Origin: JACQAP01 sp035548375
GTDB taxonomy: Bacteria; Pseudomonadota; Gammaproteobacteria; Burkholderiales; JACQAP01
Direction of reading: 5' to 3'
NCBI GenBank assembly: GCA_035548375.1
Contig: DASZTG010000036.1
Coordinates: 12,569 to 76,568, forward strand
DNA: 64,000 bases
Shown here: in pieces, positions 25,239 through 35,500 of the stretch
How the letters are laid out: each line of letters begins with the position of its first letter
Position numbering within the stretch: the stretch's first letter is position 1
The notes under the pieces: generated by a model
What the model saw: only the letters and a program-made list of their open reading frames with translations
Database searches by the model: none
What the model was told of the DNA's origin: nothing
Program-made: the position numbers and the translations under genes

Positions 25239-27566
25239 TCACTGGCGGGCGCTGCGGTGGACGCCGTTCGCGACTTCCGCGACTACGCGGCGCACGTCGG
25301 CGGGCAGGAAAGGCTTCTCGAGAATGGGTCTGCCCGTTTCCTCGGCGAATTCGCGCAGGGTGGTGGCAAGCGTGTCGCCGCTGACGAACACGATCTGCGC
25401 AACGCGCTCGGGCCACATGCGCTCCACCTCGCGATAGAGCGCGCGTCCGTCGACGTCGGGCATGCGGATGTCGGTCAGGATCACGTCGAAGCGCTCGCGG
25501 CCCAGGCGATCCAGCGCTTCGCGACCGGACGCCACGGCGACGACGCGGTGACCGGCCACCGTAAGGATTTCCGAGAGGGTTTCGCGGACTTCCGCCTCGT
25601 CGTCCACGACGAGCACCCAGCGCTGGCCCGCCGGCACGTGCGCAGGTCGCGTTTGCGCGGCATCGGGTCCTGCCGCATCGGCTGCCGGCAGCACGATGGT
25701 GAACGTCGCACCGGCGCCTTCGCTGCTATCGACCGTGATGCTGCCGCCGTGCGCCTCGACGATGCCCAGCGACACGGCCAGGCCGACGCCTGTTCCCGAG
25801 CCCATCGGCTTGGTGGTGAAGTAAGGCTCGAACACGCGCTTCTTCACCGCCTCCTGCATGCCGGGACCGTTGTCCGAGATGACGATGCAGATCGTCTTGG
25901 TGGCGGGATCGTAGCGGCTCTTGAGCTTCAACGTGCGCGGAAGCGGCTTCTCCTGCAGCGCCTGCTGCGCGTTGATGGTCAGGTTCATGAATACCTGGTG
26001 CAGCTGGTCGGCATCGGCGAGGACGGGCGGCGCATCCGCGGCCAGGTCGAGCTCGACCTCGACGCCGCTCGAGCGGAGCGCGTAGCCGGTGATGTCGAGC
26101 GCCGCGGATGCCACTTCGTTAATGAACACCGGTACGCGTTCGGGCTGCTGCTGCCGCGCCATGGCGAGAAAGGTCCGCACGATGCGCGCGCAGCGTTCCG
26201 CGGCAACGCGGATCTTGGAAGCGGCGCCCCGCGTGGCGGGATCGGCCTTCTCCTCCAGGATGGCCGCGCGGGCGACGACGACGGAGAGCGGATTGTTGAG
26301 CTCGTGGGCCACCCCGGCGAGCAGCGAGCCGAGCGCGGCCAGCTTCTCGCGCTGGTGCAGCATCTCGCGCTGCCTCGCCAATTCCTTTTCCGCGCGCTTC
26401 TTTTCGGTAATGTCGCGGGTAATCGTGAGCACGTGGGTCTGTCCCCGATACTCCATGGGGATGCCGCGCACCTCCAGCTCCATCGCGGACCCGTCCTTCC
26501 GATGGTCCGTGAGCTCGGTGTGGAATGCCTCGCCCCTGGCGACCGACGGCAGGATCAGGTCCAGCGCGGGCCGGCGGGCCTGGCGAATCGGCTTATCCGG
26601 ATCGCGCGCGAGAAACTCCTCGTGGCTGTACCCGTACATCATCCAGAGCGCCGGATTGATGTCGACTATCGCGCCGTCGGCGCTCCACAGCGCAAGGCCG
26701 TCGACGGCGGCGTTGAACATGATGCGGTACTGCTCCTGGCTCGCGAGCAGCTCCTGCTGCACCTTGATGCGCTCGGCGATGTCCTCCTGCAGGCGCGTCT
26801 GCGTGCGGGCCACTTCGTCCGCCATGGCGTCGAAGGCCTGGCCGAGCCGCGCGAGCTCGTCGCGACCGCGCACGCCGCTGCGCGCGGCGAGATTGCCGGC
26901 GGCCAGTTGCTCCGCGGCGCGAACCAGCCGGTTGGTGCGGCCGGTCCATAGGTAGTGGAATACGATCCACAGCACCGCGGCGAGGGCGGTCACCCACGCC
27001 GTCCAGTAGAGCGACTGCGCCACGATCTGGGTACGCGCGGCGCTCTTTGCGCGCTTCAGGTCGTACTCGAACAGCAACTGGCCGATGCGCGAACTGCGCA
27101 ACTCCCGCTCGCCGACGCCCATGGGAATGTCCGCGTAACCGAGCAAGGCGTTCTTGTCGGACTCCAGGACCACCTGCACGCCGCGTCCGAGCGTATCCTG
27201 CGTTGCCAGGCCGTGGTCGAATTTAGGCAGCACCTGCGCCGCCGGATGCCCCAGCCACGCGCGCTGGGTGGCCGCGATGACCATGCGCTGGTCGTCCGTC
27301 AGCGCAACAACAGTGTAGTTCCGGTTCGACGCCAGGATCGCGACTTCCCGGCGCGCGCCCTCCATGTCGCCCTTGTGCAGCAGGTATTCGAGCGAGCTTT
27401 GCAGGCGCGAAAGCTCCTGCAGCAGGCGCTCGCGATGGTCTTCCTCGACCGCCTGTTCCTCCCTCGGCACCTGGTAGGCCACGTTCAGCACGCTCAGCGC
27501 CAGGGCAAAGCCGAGCAGGATGAGCGGGATGGTGACCTTGAGCGATGCCGGGAGGAACCGGCTCAT
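25239..27566 (-). CDS. Hybrid sensor histidine kinase with HAMP, PAS and receiver domains
   Basis: This 775-residue membrane protein starts with one transmembrane helix (10-31) and a periplasmic domain to about 180. A second helix (about 188-205) and HAMP (207-260) follow. The PAS domain spans about 275-390, HisKA carries phosphorylatable His421 in GVAHELNNPLS, and HATPase_c has DNGPGM and GTGVGLA. The C-terminal receiver has acceptor Asp699 in LTDIRMPD. ATG 27566 overlaps the stop of the upstream binding-lipoprotein gene (ATGA), and that gene in turn overlaps the response-regulator gene. The three form one operon, with the lipoprotein likely presenting a ligand to the kinase. Confidence 0.92.
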   Translation of the reverse strand: MSRFLPASLKVTIPLILLGFALALSVLNVAYQVPREEQAVEEDHRERLLQELSRLQSSLEYLLHKGDMEGARREVAILASNRNYTVVALTDDQRMVIAATQRAWLGHPAAQVLPKFDHGLATQDTLGRGVQVVLESDKNALLGYADIPMGVGERELRSSRIGQLLFEYDLKRAKSAARTQIVAQSLYWTAWVTALAAVLWIVFHYLWTGRTNRLVRAAEQLAAGNLAARSGVRGRDELARLGQAFDAMADEVARTQTRLQEDIAERIKVQQELLASQEQYRIMFNAAVDGLALWSADGAIVDINPALWMMYGYSHEEFLARDPDKPIRQARRPALDLILPSVARGEAFHTELTDHRKDGSAMELEVRGIPMEYRGQTHVLTITRDITEKKRAEKELARQREMLHQREKLAALGSLLAGVAHELNNPLSVVVARAAILEEKADPATRGAASKIRVAAERCARIVRTFLAMARQQQPERVPVFINEVASAALDITGYALRSSGVEVELDLAADAPPVLADADQLHQVFMNLTINAQQALQEKPLPRTLKLKSRYDPATKTICIVISDNGPGMQEAVKKRVFEPYFTTKPMGSGTGVGLAVSLGIVEAHGGSITVDSSEGAGATFTIVLPAADAAGPDAAQTRPAHVPAGQRWVLVVDDEAEVRETLSEILTVAGHRVVAVASGREALDRLGRERFDVILTDIRMPDVDGRALYREVERMWPERVAQIVFVSGDTLATTLREFAEETGRPILEKPFLPADVRRVVAEVANGVHRSARQ

Positions 27567-28543
27567 GGCGGCAGCTTCTGCAGCGGCGCGGAAGCGAGCA
27601 GGCCGTCGATGTCGATCGGGTTGCGCAAGAGCTTCGCGTCCACCATCAACGTCATCAACTGGCGCGCGGATATCGCAAGGCCGGGATGCTCGCCGGCGAG
27701 CATTACCAGGTTGTCGGCCCGCGACGGAATCTTCAGGCCCTTCAACGCCTGCAGGAACTGCTCACCGGTAATCTGCTCGCGCACGGCCATGCGCTCGGCG
27801 GCATCCTTCGGGTTGCGGGCCAGGTAGTCGGTGGCCCTGAACCATTGCGCCAGCACCGCTTGCACCGCCTTGGGATTCTTTTCGAGCACGGATGCGCGCA
27901 CCGCGAGCAGGTCGACGATCTCGCCGGGAATCTGGGTGCTGTCGAACACCGTGTGCGCGCCAAAATCGAGCATCTGGCTGCGGTAAGGATCGAAGGTTAC
28001 CGCCCCGTCCACGCCGCCCTGCTTGAACGCGGCCGGATGCTCGTTCGATTCGAGGTGCACGATGCTGACGTCGCTCGCCTGCATGCCGTTGAGCTTGAGC
28101 GCCCGGCTCAGCACGAACGCGCCGAGGGCGCCGCTTTCGACCGCGACCCGCTTGCCGCGCAAGTCCTTCATCGTGCGCATGCCCGTCCGGCCCACGACCA
28201 CGTCCGCACCGTTCGAGACATCCACGATCAGCACGACCTTGGGCTGCAGGCCGCCCTGGGCGAGCACGAACAGCTCGTCCAGGCTGATGACCATCGCGTC
28301 GATGGCCTGGTGGCGGAACGCCCGCGACACTTCGCTCGCCGACGGATACTCGACGAGCTGGGCGGTCTCGCGAGCGAGGTAGCCGAGGTCGCGCGCGAGA
28401 TAAAGCGGCTCGCTGCCGATCCAGACGTTGGTGCCGATGCGAAGCGGCGGCTCCGCTTCGCGCATGCAACCCGCAAGCAAGGCCGCCGCCGCAAGCAGAA
28501 TGAGCCACGACCAGCGGTGAAATGCGTTCGATGAGGCGCTCAT
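27563..28543 (-). CDS. NMT1/TauA-type substrate-binding lipoprotein within a two-component operon
   Basis: This 326-residue protein has signal peptide and lipobox LAGC (Cys near residue 24), then an ABC-type binding fold of the NMT1/SsuA type with LRIGTNVWIGSEPLYLARDLGYL, DLRGKRVAVESGA and QGGVDGAVTFDPY. No ABC permease or ATPase is adjacent. It lies between a response regulator and a hybrid kinase and overlaps both by 4 nt. A role as a periplasmic sensor co-receptor is therefore more likely than transport (inference). Confidence 0.88.
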   Translation of the reverse strand: MSASSNAFHRWSWLILLAAAALLAGCMREAEPPLRIGTNVWIGSEPLYLARDLGYLARETAQLVEYPSASEVSRAFRHQAIDAMVISLDELFVLAQGGLQPKVVLIVDVSNGADVVVGRTGMRTMKDLRGKRVAVESGALGAFVLSRALKLNGMQASDVSIVHLESNEHPAAFKQGGVDGAVTFDPYRSQMLDFGAHTVFDSTQIPGEIVDLLAVRASVLEKNPKAVQAVLAQWFRATDYLARNPKDAAERMAVREQITGEQFLQALKGLKIPSRADNLVMLAGEHPGLAISARQLMTLMVDAKLLRNPIDIDGLLASAPLQKLPP

Positions 28544-29259
28544 CTTTCTTCGAAGCCTCCGGGAATGAACTTGTAGCCTTCGCTGCGCACGGTGCGGATG
28601 AACTGCGGATGCTCGGGGTCGGGTTCGATCTTCTTGCGCAGGCGCAGGATGCGCAGGTCCACGCTGCGATCGAGTGGATCCCAATCCTCCTGGCCGCTCA
28701 GGTTGAGGATGCGTTCGCGCGTGAGCACACGGTCCGGATGGTCGCTCAGCGCCTTCAGCAAGATGAATTCGAGCGGCGACATCGGCACTTCCCGCCCGTC
28801 CTTGTCGGTAAGCCGGTGCGCGGCGCGATCGAGCACGCACAGCCCCATGCGAACCCGCTCCGCCCCGATCTCCGCGCTGGATGCAGCCGACGTGCGCCGC
28901 AGGATGCTCTTGACGCGCGCCAGCAGCTCGCGCGGGTCGAAGGGCTTGCTCACATAGTCGTCCGCCCCGATCTCGAGGCCGATGATGCGATCGACGATCG
29001 TGCCCGCCGAAGTCAGCATGACGATCGCGAGCCTGGGATAGCGCTCGCGCAGGTGGCGGGCAAGGCTCAGGCCGTCCTCTCCGGGCATGGCGATGTCCAG
29101 CAGTGCGATGTCGACGGCATCCTTCGCCGCCAGGGCCTTCGCCGCCTCCGCGTTTTCCGCGGTCAGCGCGTTGTAGCCCTGCGAGACGAAATACTCCTCG
29201 AGAACCTCGCGCAAATCGGGTTCGTCGTCGACGATCAGGATGGTGGCCTTCGGGCCCAT
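28540..29259 (-). CDS. OmpR-family response regulator
   Basis: This 239-residue protein has a receiver domain with Asp11/Asp12 and phosphoacceptor Asp55 (LLDIAMPGEDG), Lys near VSKPFDP, and a C-terminal winged helix (VPMSPLEFILLKALSDHPDRVLTRERIL ... SVDLRILRLRKKIE). AGAGGAGG precedes ATG 29259. It is first in the three-gene signalling operon and divergent from the type I secretion genes, which are candidate targets. Confidence 0.92.
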   Translation of the reverse strand: MGPKATILIVDDEPDLREVLEEYFVSQGYNALTAENAEAAKALAAKDAVDIALLDIAMPGEDGLSLARHLRERYPRLAIVMLTSAGTIVDRIIGLEIGADDYVSKPFDPRELLARVKSILRRTSAASSAEIGAERVRMGLCVLDRAAHRLTDKDGREVPMSPLEFILLKALSDHPDRVLTRERILNLSGQEDWDPLDRSVDLRILRLRKKIEPDPEHPQFIRTVRSEGYKFIPGGFEER

Positions 29260-29443
29260 GGTTGCCTCCTCTACAGCGGACAGCGTGCGGTTGGCAGGGC
29301 GGATGATACAGCGGCGCAAGCGGTTTGCGGCCTCGATTGCCCGCCCTGAAACACTTGAAACAAAAGTCCGGGAGCGACGAAATCCGTCCGATACAACGCC
29401 TGCCTAACCTGCCGTCAATCGCGAATTCACGGGGGAGAAATCG

Positions 29444-31156
29444 ATGCGCTGGCTGTTTGCTGCCCAATTGAGGCCGTTCGTGCTGCTTGCCGGCCTGGCG
29501 AGCCTGGTGCTGAACCTGGCCCTGCTCATGCCGTCGATCTACATGATGCAGGTGTTCGATCGTGTTTTCGCCAGCCGCAGCCTGGAAACGCTCACGATGC
29601 TGAGCATGCTGGCGTTCCTTGCACTCGCGCTGGGTTATTGCATGGATGTGGCGCGTTCGCGTGCGCTGGGCTGGGCCGGCCGAGCGCTCGACCGCAGCCT
29701 GTCTTCCGAGGCCCTGCGCGAAATCCTGCACGATGCTTCGGGTGTTGCGGGCCGAGCCAGTACCGATGCGCTGCGCGACATCGCTCAATTGCGCGCTTTC
29801 CTCGGCGGAACCGGCATCAATGCCTTGTTCGATGCGCCGTGGTTGCCGATCTTCCTGCTGGTGATCGGCCTCATGCACCCGCTGCTGGGCCTTGCCGCGG
29901 CGCTCGGCGCGTGCGCATTGGCTGTGCTCGCGATCCTGAACGAAGGGGTGATGCGCGGCCGCGCGGAAAGCTCGATGCGCGCTTCACGCGATACCACGCG
30001 CCAAGCCGAAGTCCTCACCCGCAACGCCGAAGTCATCATCGGCATGGGCATGACGCGGGCGGCGGTGGCGGGCTGGCAGGTCCACCATGGGCGACTGCTC
30101 GATGCGCAGGCCCGCCTGGCCGCCGGCTCGTCCAGGTTTGCCGCGGCTGCGCGCCTCGCGCGCCAGGGACTGCAGATCGTGATGCTCGCCCTCGGCGCCT
30201 GGCTGGTCGTCGACCGGCACGCTTCGCCGGGCATCATGGTCGCGGCCACCATCCTGCTGGGCCGGGCCTTGCAACCGGTCGAGCAGCTCATCGGCGGATG
30301 GAAGGCGCTGGTCGATGCGCGCGGCGCATGGCGGCGACTGAAAGAGCGTTCGGCGTTGCCGTCGAAACACGCCGGCCTCGCCTTGCCGCCGCCCGCCGGC
30401 CGCATCGAAATCGAGAACGTCGTTTTTTCCGCGACGGCGCAACGGCCGCCGATCATCAAGCGCGTCGCGTTCACGCTCGATGCCGGCGAGAGCCTGGGCG
30501 TCGTCGGGCAAAGCGCTTCGGGCAAGACGACATTGATCCGGTTGATGCTCGGCATCTGGAAACCGCAAGCGGGCGTGATTCGCATGGACGGTGCCGATAT
30601 CGCGCGCTGGGATCGCGATGCGCTGGGCCGGCACGTGGGCTACCTGCCCCAGGATGTCGAGTTGTTCGCCGGCACCGTGGCGCAGAACATCGCACGCCTG
30701 GGCGAAGTGGATGCCGCGCAGGTGATCGAGGCGGCGCGGCTCGCGCACGCGCACGACATGATCCTGCGGCTGCCCGAAGGCTACGAGACGCAAATCGGCG
30801 ACGCGGGCGCGATCCTCTCCGGCGGGCAACGACAGCGCATCGCCCTGGCGCGCGCGTTGTACGGCAACCCGCGGCTGGTGATACTCGACGAGCCGAACGC
30901 CAACCTCGACGCGCAGGGCGAAAGCGCGCTGGCGGCGGCCCTCGCGGATCTCAAGTCGCGCCGCGTCACCACCGTCATGGTCAGCCATCGTCCCGCCCTG
31001 ATGTCGCAACTCGACAAGCTGGCCGTGCTGAAGGACGGCGCCCTCGAGGCCTTCGGCGCCGCCCCGGCAATCCTGGCACGCGTGCATTCGGTGTCTTCCA
31101 GGCCTGCTCACCTCGCGCCGGTCACGACCGCGGAACCCAGGGAGGCATTCGCATGA
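29444..31156 (+). CDS. Type I secretion ABC exporter (PrtD/HlyB-like permease-ATPase)
   Basis: This 570-residue exporter has an N-terminal membrane domain with about six helices (LRPFVLLAGLASLVLNLALLMPSIYMMQVFDRV is typical of PrtD) and no C39 peptidase domain. The C-terminal ATPase has Walker A GQSASGKTT, signature LSGGQRQRIALARAL and Walker B VILDEPNANLD. GGGGGAGAAA precedes ATG 29444. It exports unfolded C-terminally signalled proteins, here most likely the RTX protein at 32552-36511. The stop overlaps the fusion-protein start (ATGA). Confidence 0.93.
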   Translation: MRWLFAAQLRPFVLLAGLASLVLNLALLMPSIYMMQVFDRVFASRSLETLTMLSMLAFLALALGYCMDVARSRALGWAGRALDRSLSSEALREILHDASGVAGRASTDALRDIAQLRAFLGGTGINALFDAPWLPIFLLVIGLMHPLLGLAAALGACALAVLAILNEGVMRGRAESSMRASRDTTRQAEVLTRNAEVIIGMGMTRAAVAGWQVHHGRLLDAQARLAAGSSRFAAAARLARQGLQIVMLALGAWLVVDRHASPGIMVAATILLGRALQPVEQLIGGWKALVDARGAWRRLKERSALPSKHAGLALPPPAGRIEIENVVFSATAQRPPIIKRVAFTLDAGESLGVVGQSASGKTTLIRLMLGIWKPQAGVIRMDGADIARWDRDALGRHVGYLPQDVELFAGTVAQNIARLGEVDAAQVIEAARLAHAHDMILRLPEGYETQIGDAGAILSGGQRQRIALARALYGNPRLVILDEPNANLDAQGESALAAALADLKSRRVTTVMVSHRPALMSQLDKLAVLKDGALEAFGAAPAILARVHSVSSRPAHLAPVTTAEPREAFA

Positions 31157-32493
31157 AAGCCAATTCAGTGACATCACTCGCCGGCTTGCTTTCCCGATCC
31201 GGAGGCGATCCGGAAACGCGCGGCGAACTCGTGGAGCAAGCCCGGCGCATGATCGTCCCGCTGCTGCTGGTATCCGCGCTCATCGCTTGCTGGTCGGCAA
31301 CCGCGCCGCTGTCGGGCGCCGTCGTCGCGAGCGGCCAGGTCAAGGTCGAGTTGAATCGCAAGACGGTCCAGCACCAGGAAGGCGGCATCATCCGCGAGAT
31401 CCTGGTGCGCGACGGACAACGCGTGCGCGCCGGCGAGCCGCTGGTCGTGGTGGGCGACGTGCGCTCCGACGCCGAACTGGCCCTGCTCCAAGACCAGTTG
31501 CGGGCCGCTCGCGTACGCAGTGCGCGCAATGAAGCGGAAGCCGGGCTGCAGCCCCGATTCTCCCTGCCCGACGATCTTGCCGGACAAAAGGAAGCGGCCG
31601 GCCACTACGCGCGCGAGCACGCGCTTTTCATGGCACGGCGGCGCACGCTCGACGAACAGGTCGCCGCGCTGGAGAAGCAGATCCGGGAAGCGAAGGCGCA
31701 GGCAACCGCGCTCGAATCCCAGATCGCCGCCACCGAAAACTCCGCCCGCTATTCCGCGGAGGAACTCGAGATCAACAACAAGCTGGTGCGCGACGGATTC
31801 ATCAGCCGCGCGCGCATGCTCGAGCTGCAACGCAGCGCGTCGGATTACTCGGCCAAGGTCGGCGAGTACCGAAGCGACCTCGCCAGCGCGCGCCAGCGTG
31901 CCGGCGAGCTCGAGTCGCGAATCGCGCAGTCCCGCAACCAGTACCAGCAGCAGGCGGCCGACGAACTCAAGGACGCCTCCGCCAAGGCGCGCGAACTGGA
32001 AGAGCGTTTGCGCCCGTCGCGGGACCAGGTCGAGCGCCAGGTCGTGCGCTCGCCGGTGGACGGCGAAGTCATGGCTATGCATGTATCCGCCGTCGGCGAG
32101 GTGCTCGCCCCGCGCCAGCCCATCCTCGACGTGGTGCCGGCGAACGAGAAGCTCGTCGTCGAAGCGCGCATCCGCCCCCAGGACGTCGACCACGTGCACA
32201 AGGACGCACCGGCTGAGGTTCGCCTCACCGCTTTCGATGCGCGCACCGTACCCCTGCTGCCGGCGAAAGTCCTGCTCATCTCGCCGGATCGCATCACTGA
32301 ACCCGAGACCAGGGAATCCTGGTTCGTCGCGACCATCGAGGTCGATGCCGCGAGCCTGAAGAATTACCCGCAGGTGCACCTGCAAGCGGGTATGCCGGCG
32401 GAGTTGTTTGTGACCACGCCGGATCGCACCCTGTTCCAGTACCTGACGAAACCGCTGACCGTGTTCACCGCCCGCGCCATGCGCGAGCCCTGA
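31153..32493 (+). CDS. HlyD/PrtE-family periplasmic adaptor of the type I secretion system
   Basis: This 446-residue protein has one N-terminal membrane helix (MIVPLLLVSALIACWSAT), then a lipoyl half-motif (GAVVASGQVKVELNRKTVQHQEGGIIREILVRDGQ). A long coiled coil spans about residues 110-300. The second lipoyl half follows (VRSPVDGEVMAMHV) and then a beta-barrel domain ending LTVFTARAMREP. It bridges the ABC exporter to an outer-membrane TolC-type channel, which is not encoded here and would come from elsewhere in the genome. Confidence 0.93.
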   Translation: MKANSVTSLAGLLSRSGGDPETRGELVEQARRMIVPLLLVSALIACWSATAPLSGAVVASGQVKVELNRKTVQHQEGGIIREILVRDGQRVRAGEPLVVVGDVRSDAELALLQDQLRAARVRSARNEAEAGLQPRFSLPDDLAGQKEAAGHYAREHALFMARRRTLDEQVAALEKQIREAKAQATALESQIAATENSARYSAEELEINNKLVRDGFISRARMLELQRSASDYSAKVGEYRSDLASARQRAGELESRIAQSRNQYQQQAADELKDASAKARELEERLRPSRDQVERQVVRSPVDGEVMAMHVSAVGEVLAPRQPILDVVPANEKLVVEARIRPQDVDHVHKDAPAEVRLTAFDARTVPLLPAKVLLISPDRITEPETRESWFVATIEVDAASLKNYPQVHLQAGMPAELFVTTPDRTLFQYLTKPLTVFTARAMREP

Positions 32494-32551
32494 TACCGGC
32501 GGACGGATCGTCCCCTCCCCCATGTTCGAAACTTAAAAGGAATGGATTCAA

Positions 32552-35500
32552 ATGAGCATCTACATCGGTACTAACGCGGGCGATACCATTACGCCCGACC
32601 TGGTGTCCGCCAACGTCATCGCGATCGGCGCCAGGAAGCCGTCCGCAGCGGACGACCTGATTCTTGCGGGCAACGGCAACGACGTCGTGGCAGGCGGCGG
32701 CGGGAACGACATCGCCTTCCTCGGCGGCGGCGACGACACGTTCATCTGGAAATCCGGCGATGGCAGCGATGTCATCGACGGCGGCTCCGGTAACGACCGC
32801 CTCGCGTTCGGCGGTTCGTCGGCTGCGGAAAACATTTCGGTTTCCGCAGGCATATTGGGACTGGCGCAGGTGACACGCAATGTCGGCAACGTGAACATGA
32901 CCCTGACGAGCGTCGAGCGCATCGATATCGCGGCCCTCGACGGCCAGGACAAGGTCACCGTCAACGATCTGTCGAATACGGATGTAAAGGATGTGTTCGT
33001 GAACCTCGCTGGTGCGGCCAATCCAGCGGCCGGCGACGGGGCTGCGGATGTCGTCACGATCAACGCCACGGCCGCAGCGGATGCAATCAACGTCGCATTG
33101 AGCGGAACTTCAGTGGTGGTCAGCGGCCTCGCTGCGAAGACGACCATCGACAATTCCGACGCCATCGATCAGCTGGTTGTCAGCGGCGGCAATGGCAACG
33201 ATGTCATCACGGCCGGCAACGGCCTGGCGACGAAAATCCAGTTGACGATCGATGGCGGAGCCGGCAATGACACCATCACCGGCGGTGACGGTGCGGATCT
33301 GCTCCTGGGTGGCGACGGCAACGACACGATCATCGGTGGCCGCGGCAACGATACCGCGCAGCTGGGCGCCGGCGACGACACTTTCACATGGAATCCGGGC
33401 GACGGCAGCGATGTCGTCGAAGGCAACGCCGGCAACGACACGCTGCAGTTCAACGGCGCCAATGTCGGCGAGAACATGACGCTGGCGGCCAACGGCTCGC
33501 ATGCCGTTCTGACGCGTGACGTAGCCGCGATCACGATGGACCTGCACGGCATGGAGATCGTCAACGTCACCGCACTGGGCGGCGTGGATAACATCACTAT
33601 TGGCAACCTGGCCGGCACTGGCGTCAAGCAGGTCAACATCGACCTGGCGGCCGCCGGCGGCGGCGATGACGGCTCGGTCGATACGGTAACGGTCGCCGGA
33701 GCAACAACCGACGACGCTTTCGCCTTCACCGTGCCGACCACCGGGCCGGCGATTCTCAAGGGTCTCGGCGGCGAACAGATCGCAGTCGATCACATGGGTG
33801 TGGGCGATCGCGTGGTCATGGACGGCGCGGCGGGCAACGATACCGTCACGGCCAATGGCACCGGCGCGGACGACGTCATCGGTATCGCTCGCGATGGCGC
33901 AAACAGCATCGCGATCTTCAGCGGAAACGGGACCGGACCGGTGATCGACATCACGAATGTCGAACACCTGCTGATCCAGGGCGGTGCCGGCAACGACACC
34001 ATCACGGGCCAGAACGGCATCGGCGCATTGACCCAACTCACGATCGACGGCGGCGCGGGCGACGACCGGATCCTTGGCGGCGACGGCAACGACCTGCTGC
34101 TGGGCGGCGACGGCAACGACTTCGTCGACGGCAACATCGGCAGCGACACGGCCAATCTGGGCGCTGGCGACGACGTGTTCGGCTGGGATCCGGGCGACGG
34201 CAGCGACGTCGTCGAAGGCGGCTCGGGCAACGACACGCTGCAGTTCAACGGTTCGAACGCGGCGGAGAACATCGCGCTGTCAGCCAACGGCTCGCACGCG
34301 GTGTTGACCCGCAACGTGGCCAACATCACGATGGACCTGCACGGCATGGAGAACGTGAACATTCGCGCGCTCGGCAGTGCCGACAACATAGTCATCGGCG
34401 ACCTCACGGGGACCGATGTCAAGCAGGTCAACATTGACCTCGCGGCATTCGACGGCACCGACGACGGCGCGATCGACACGGTGACGATCGCCGGTTCGGC
34501 AACCGACGACGCCTTCGCCTTCACGGTGCCGACGGCCGGTCCCGTGATCGTCCAAAGTCTGGGCGGTCAACAGGTTGCCGTCGATCACATGGGCGTCGGC
34601 GATCGCGTAGTCTTCGATGGCGCCACAGGCAATGACAGCGTTACCGCCAGCGGCACCAGCGGGGACGACGTCATCGGCATCGCTCGCGACGGCACAAACA
34701 GCATCGCGATCTTCAGCGGAAGCGGAACCGGACCGGTGATCGATATCACGAATATCGAACACCTGCTGATCCAGGGCGGCGCGGGTAACGACACCATCAC
34801 CGGCCAGAACGGAATCGGCGCATTGACCCAGCTCACTATCGAAGGTGGTGCGGGAGATGACAGGATCCTTGGCGGTGACGGCAACGATCTTTTGCTGGGC
34901 GGCGACGGCAACGACTTCGTCGACGGCAATATCGGCAGCGACACGGCCGACCTCGGCGCCGGAGACGACGTGTTCGGCTGGGATCCGGGCGACGGCAGCG
35001 ACGTCGTCGAAGGCGGCTCGGGCAACGACACGCTGCAGTTCAACGGCTCCAACGCGGCGGAAAACATGCTTCTGTCGGCCAATGGGTCGCACGCAGTGCT
35101 CACCCGCGATGTCGCGGCCATCACCATGGACTTGCACGGCATCGAAAACGTCAACATTCGCGCGCTCGGCAGCGCCGACAACATCACCATCGGCGATCTC
35201 ACGGGTACGGATGTCAAGCAGGTCCACGTCGATCTCGCGGCCTTCGATGGAACCGATGACGGCGCGGCCGACACGGTGACAGTCGGCTACACGGCGGGTG
35301 ACGATGCGATCAAGCTCGACATGCACGCCGGTCCGGCGGTCGTCAACGCCCTGGGAGGTGTGCAGGTCTCTGTCGACAACATGGGCGTCGGCGATCACTT
35401 CGTCATCGACGGCGGGGCGGGCAACGACAGCGTTACCGCGAGCGGCACCGGCGGTGACGATGCCATCGGCGTAGCACGCAACGGTGCGAATGTCGCGGTG

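Noticed and set aside
27563..29878. 771-codon open frame ending in the binding lipoprotein
   Set aside because: It runs antisense or out of frame through the response regulator and exporter genes. The real start with signal peptide and lipobox is at 28543.
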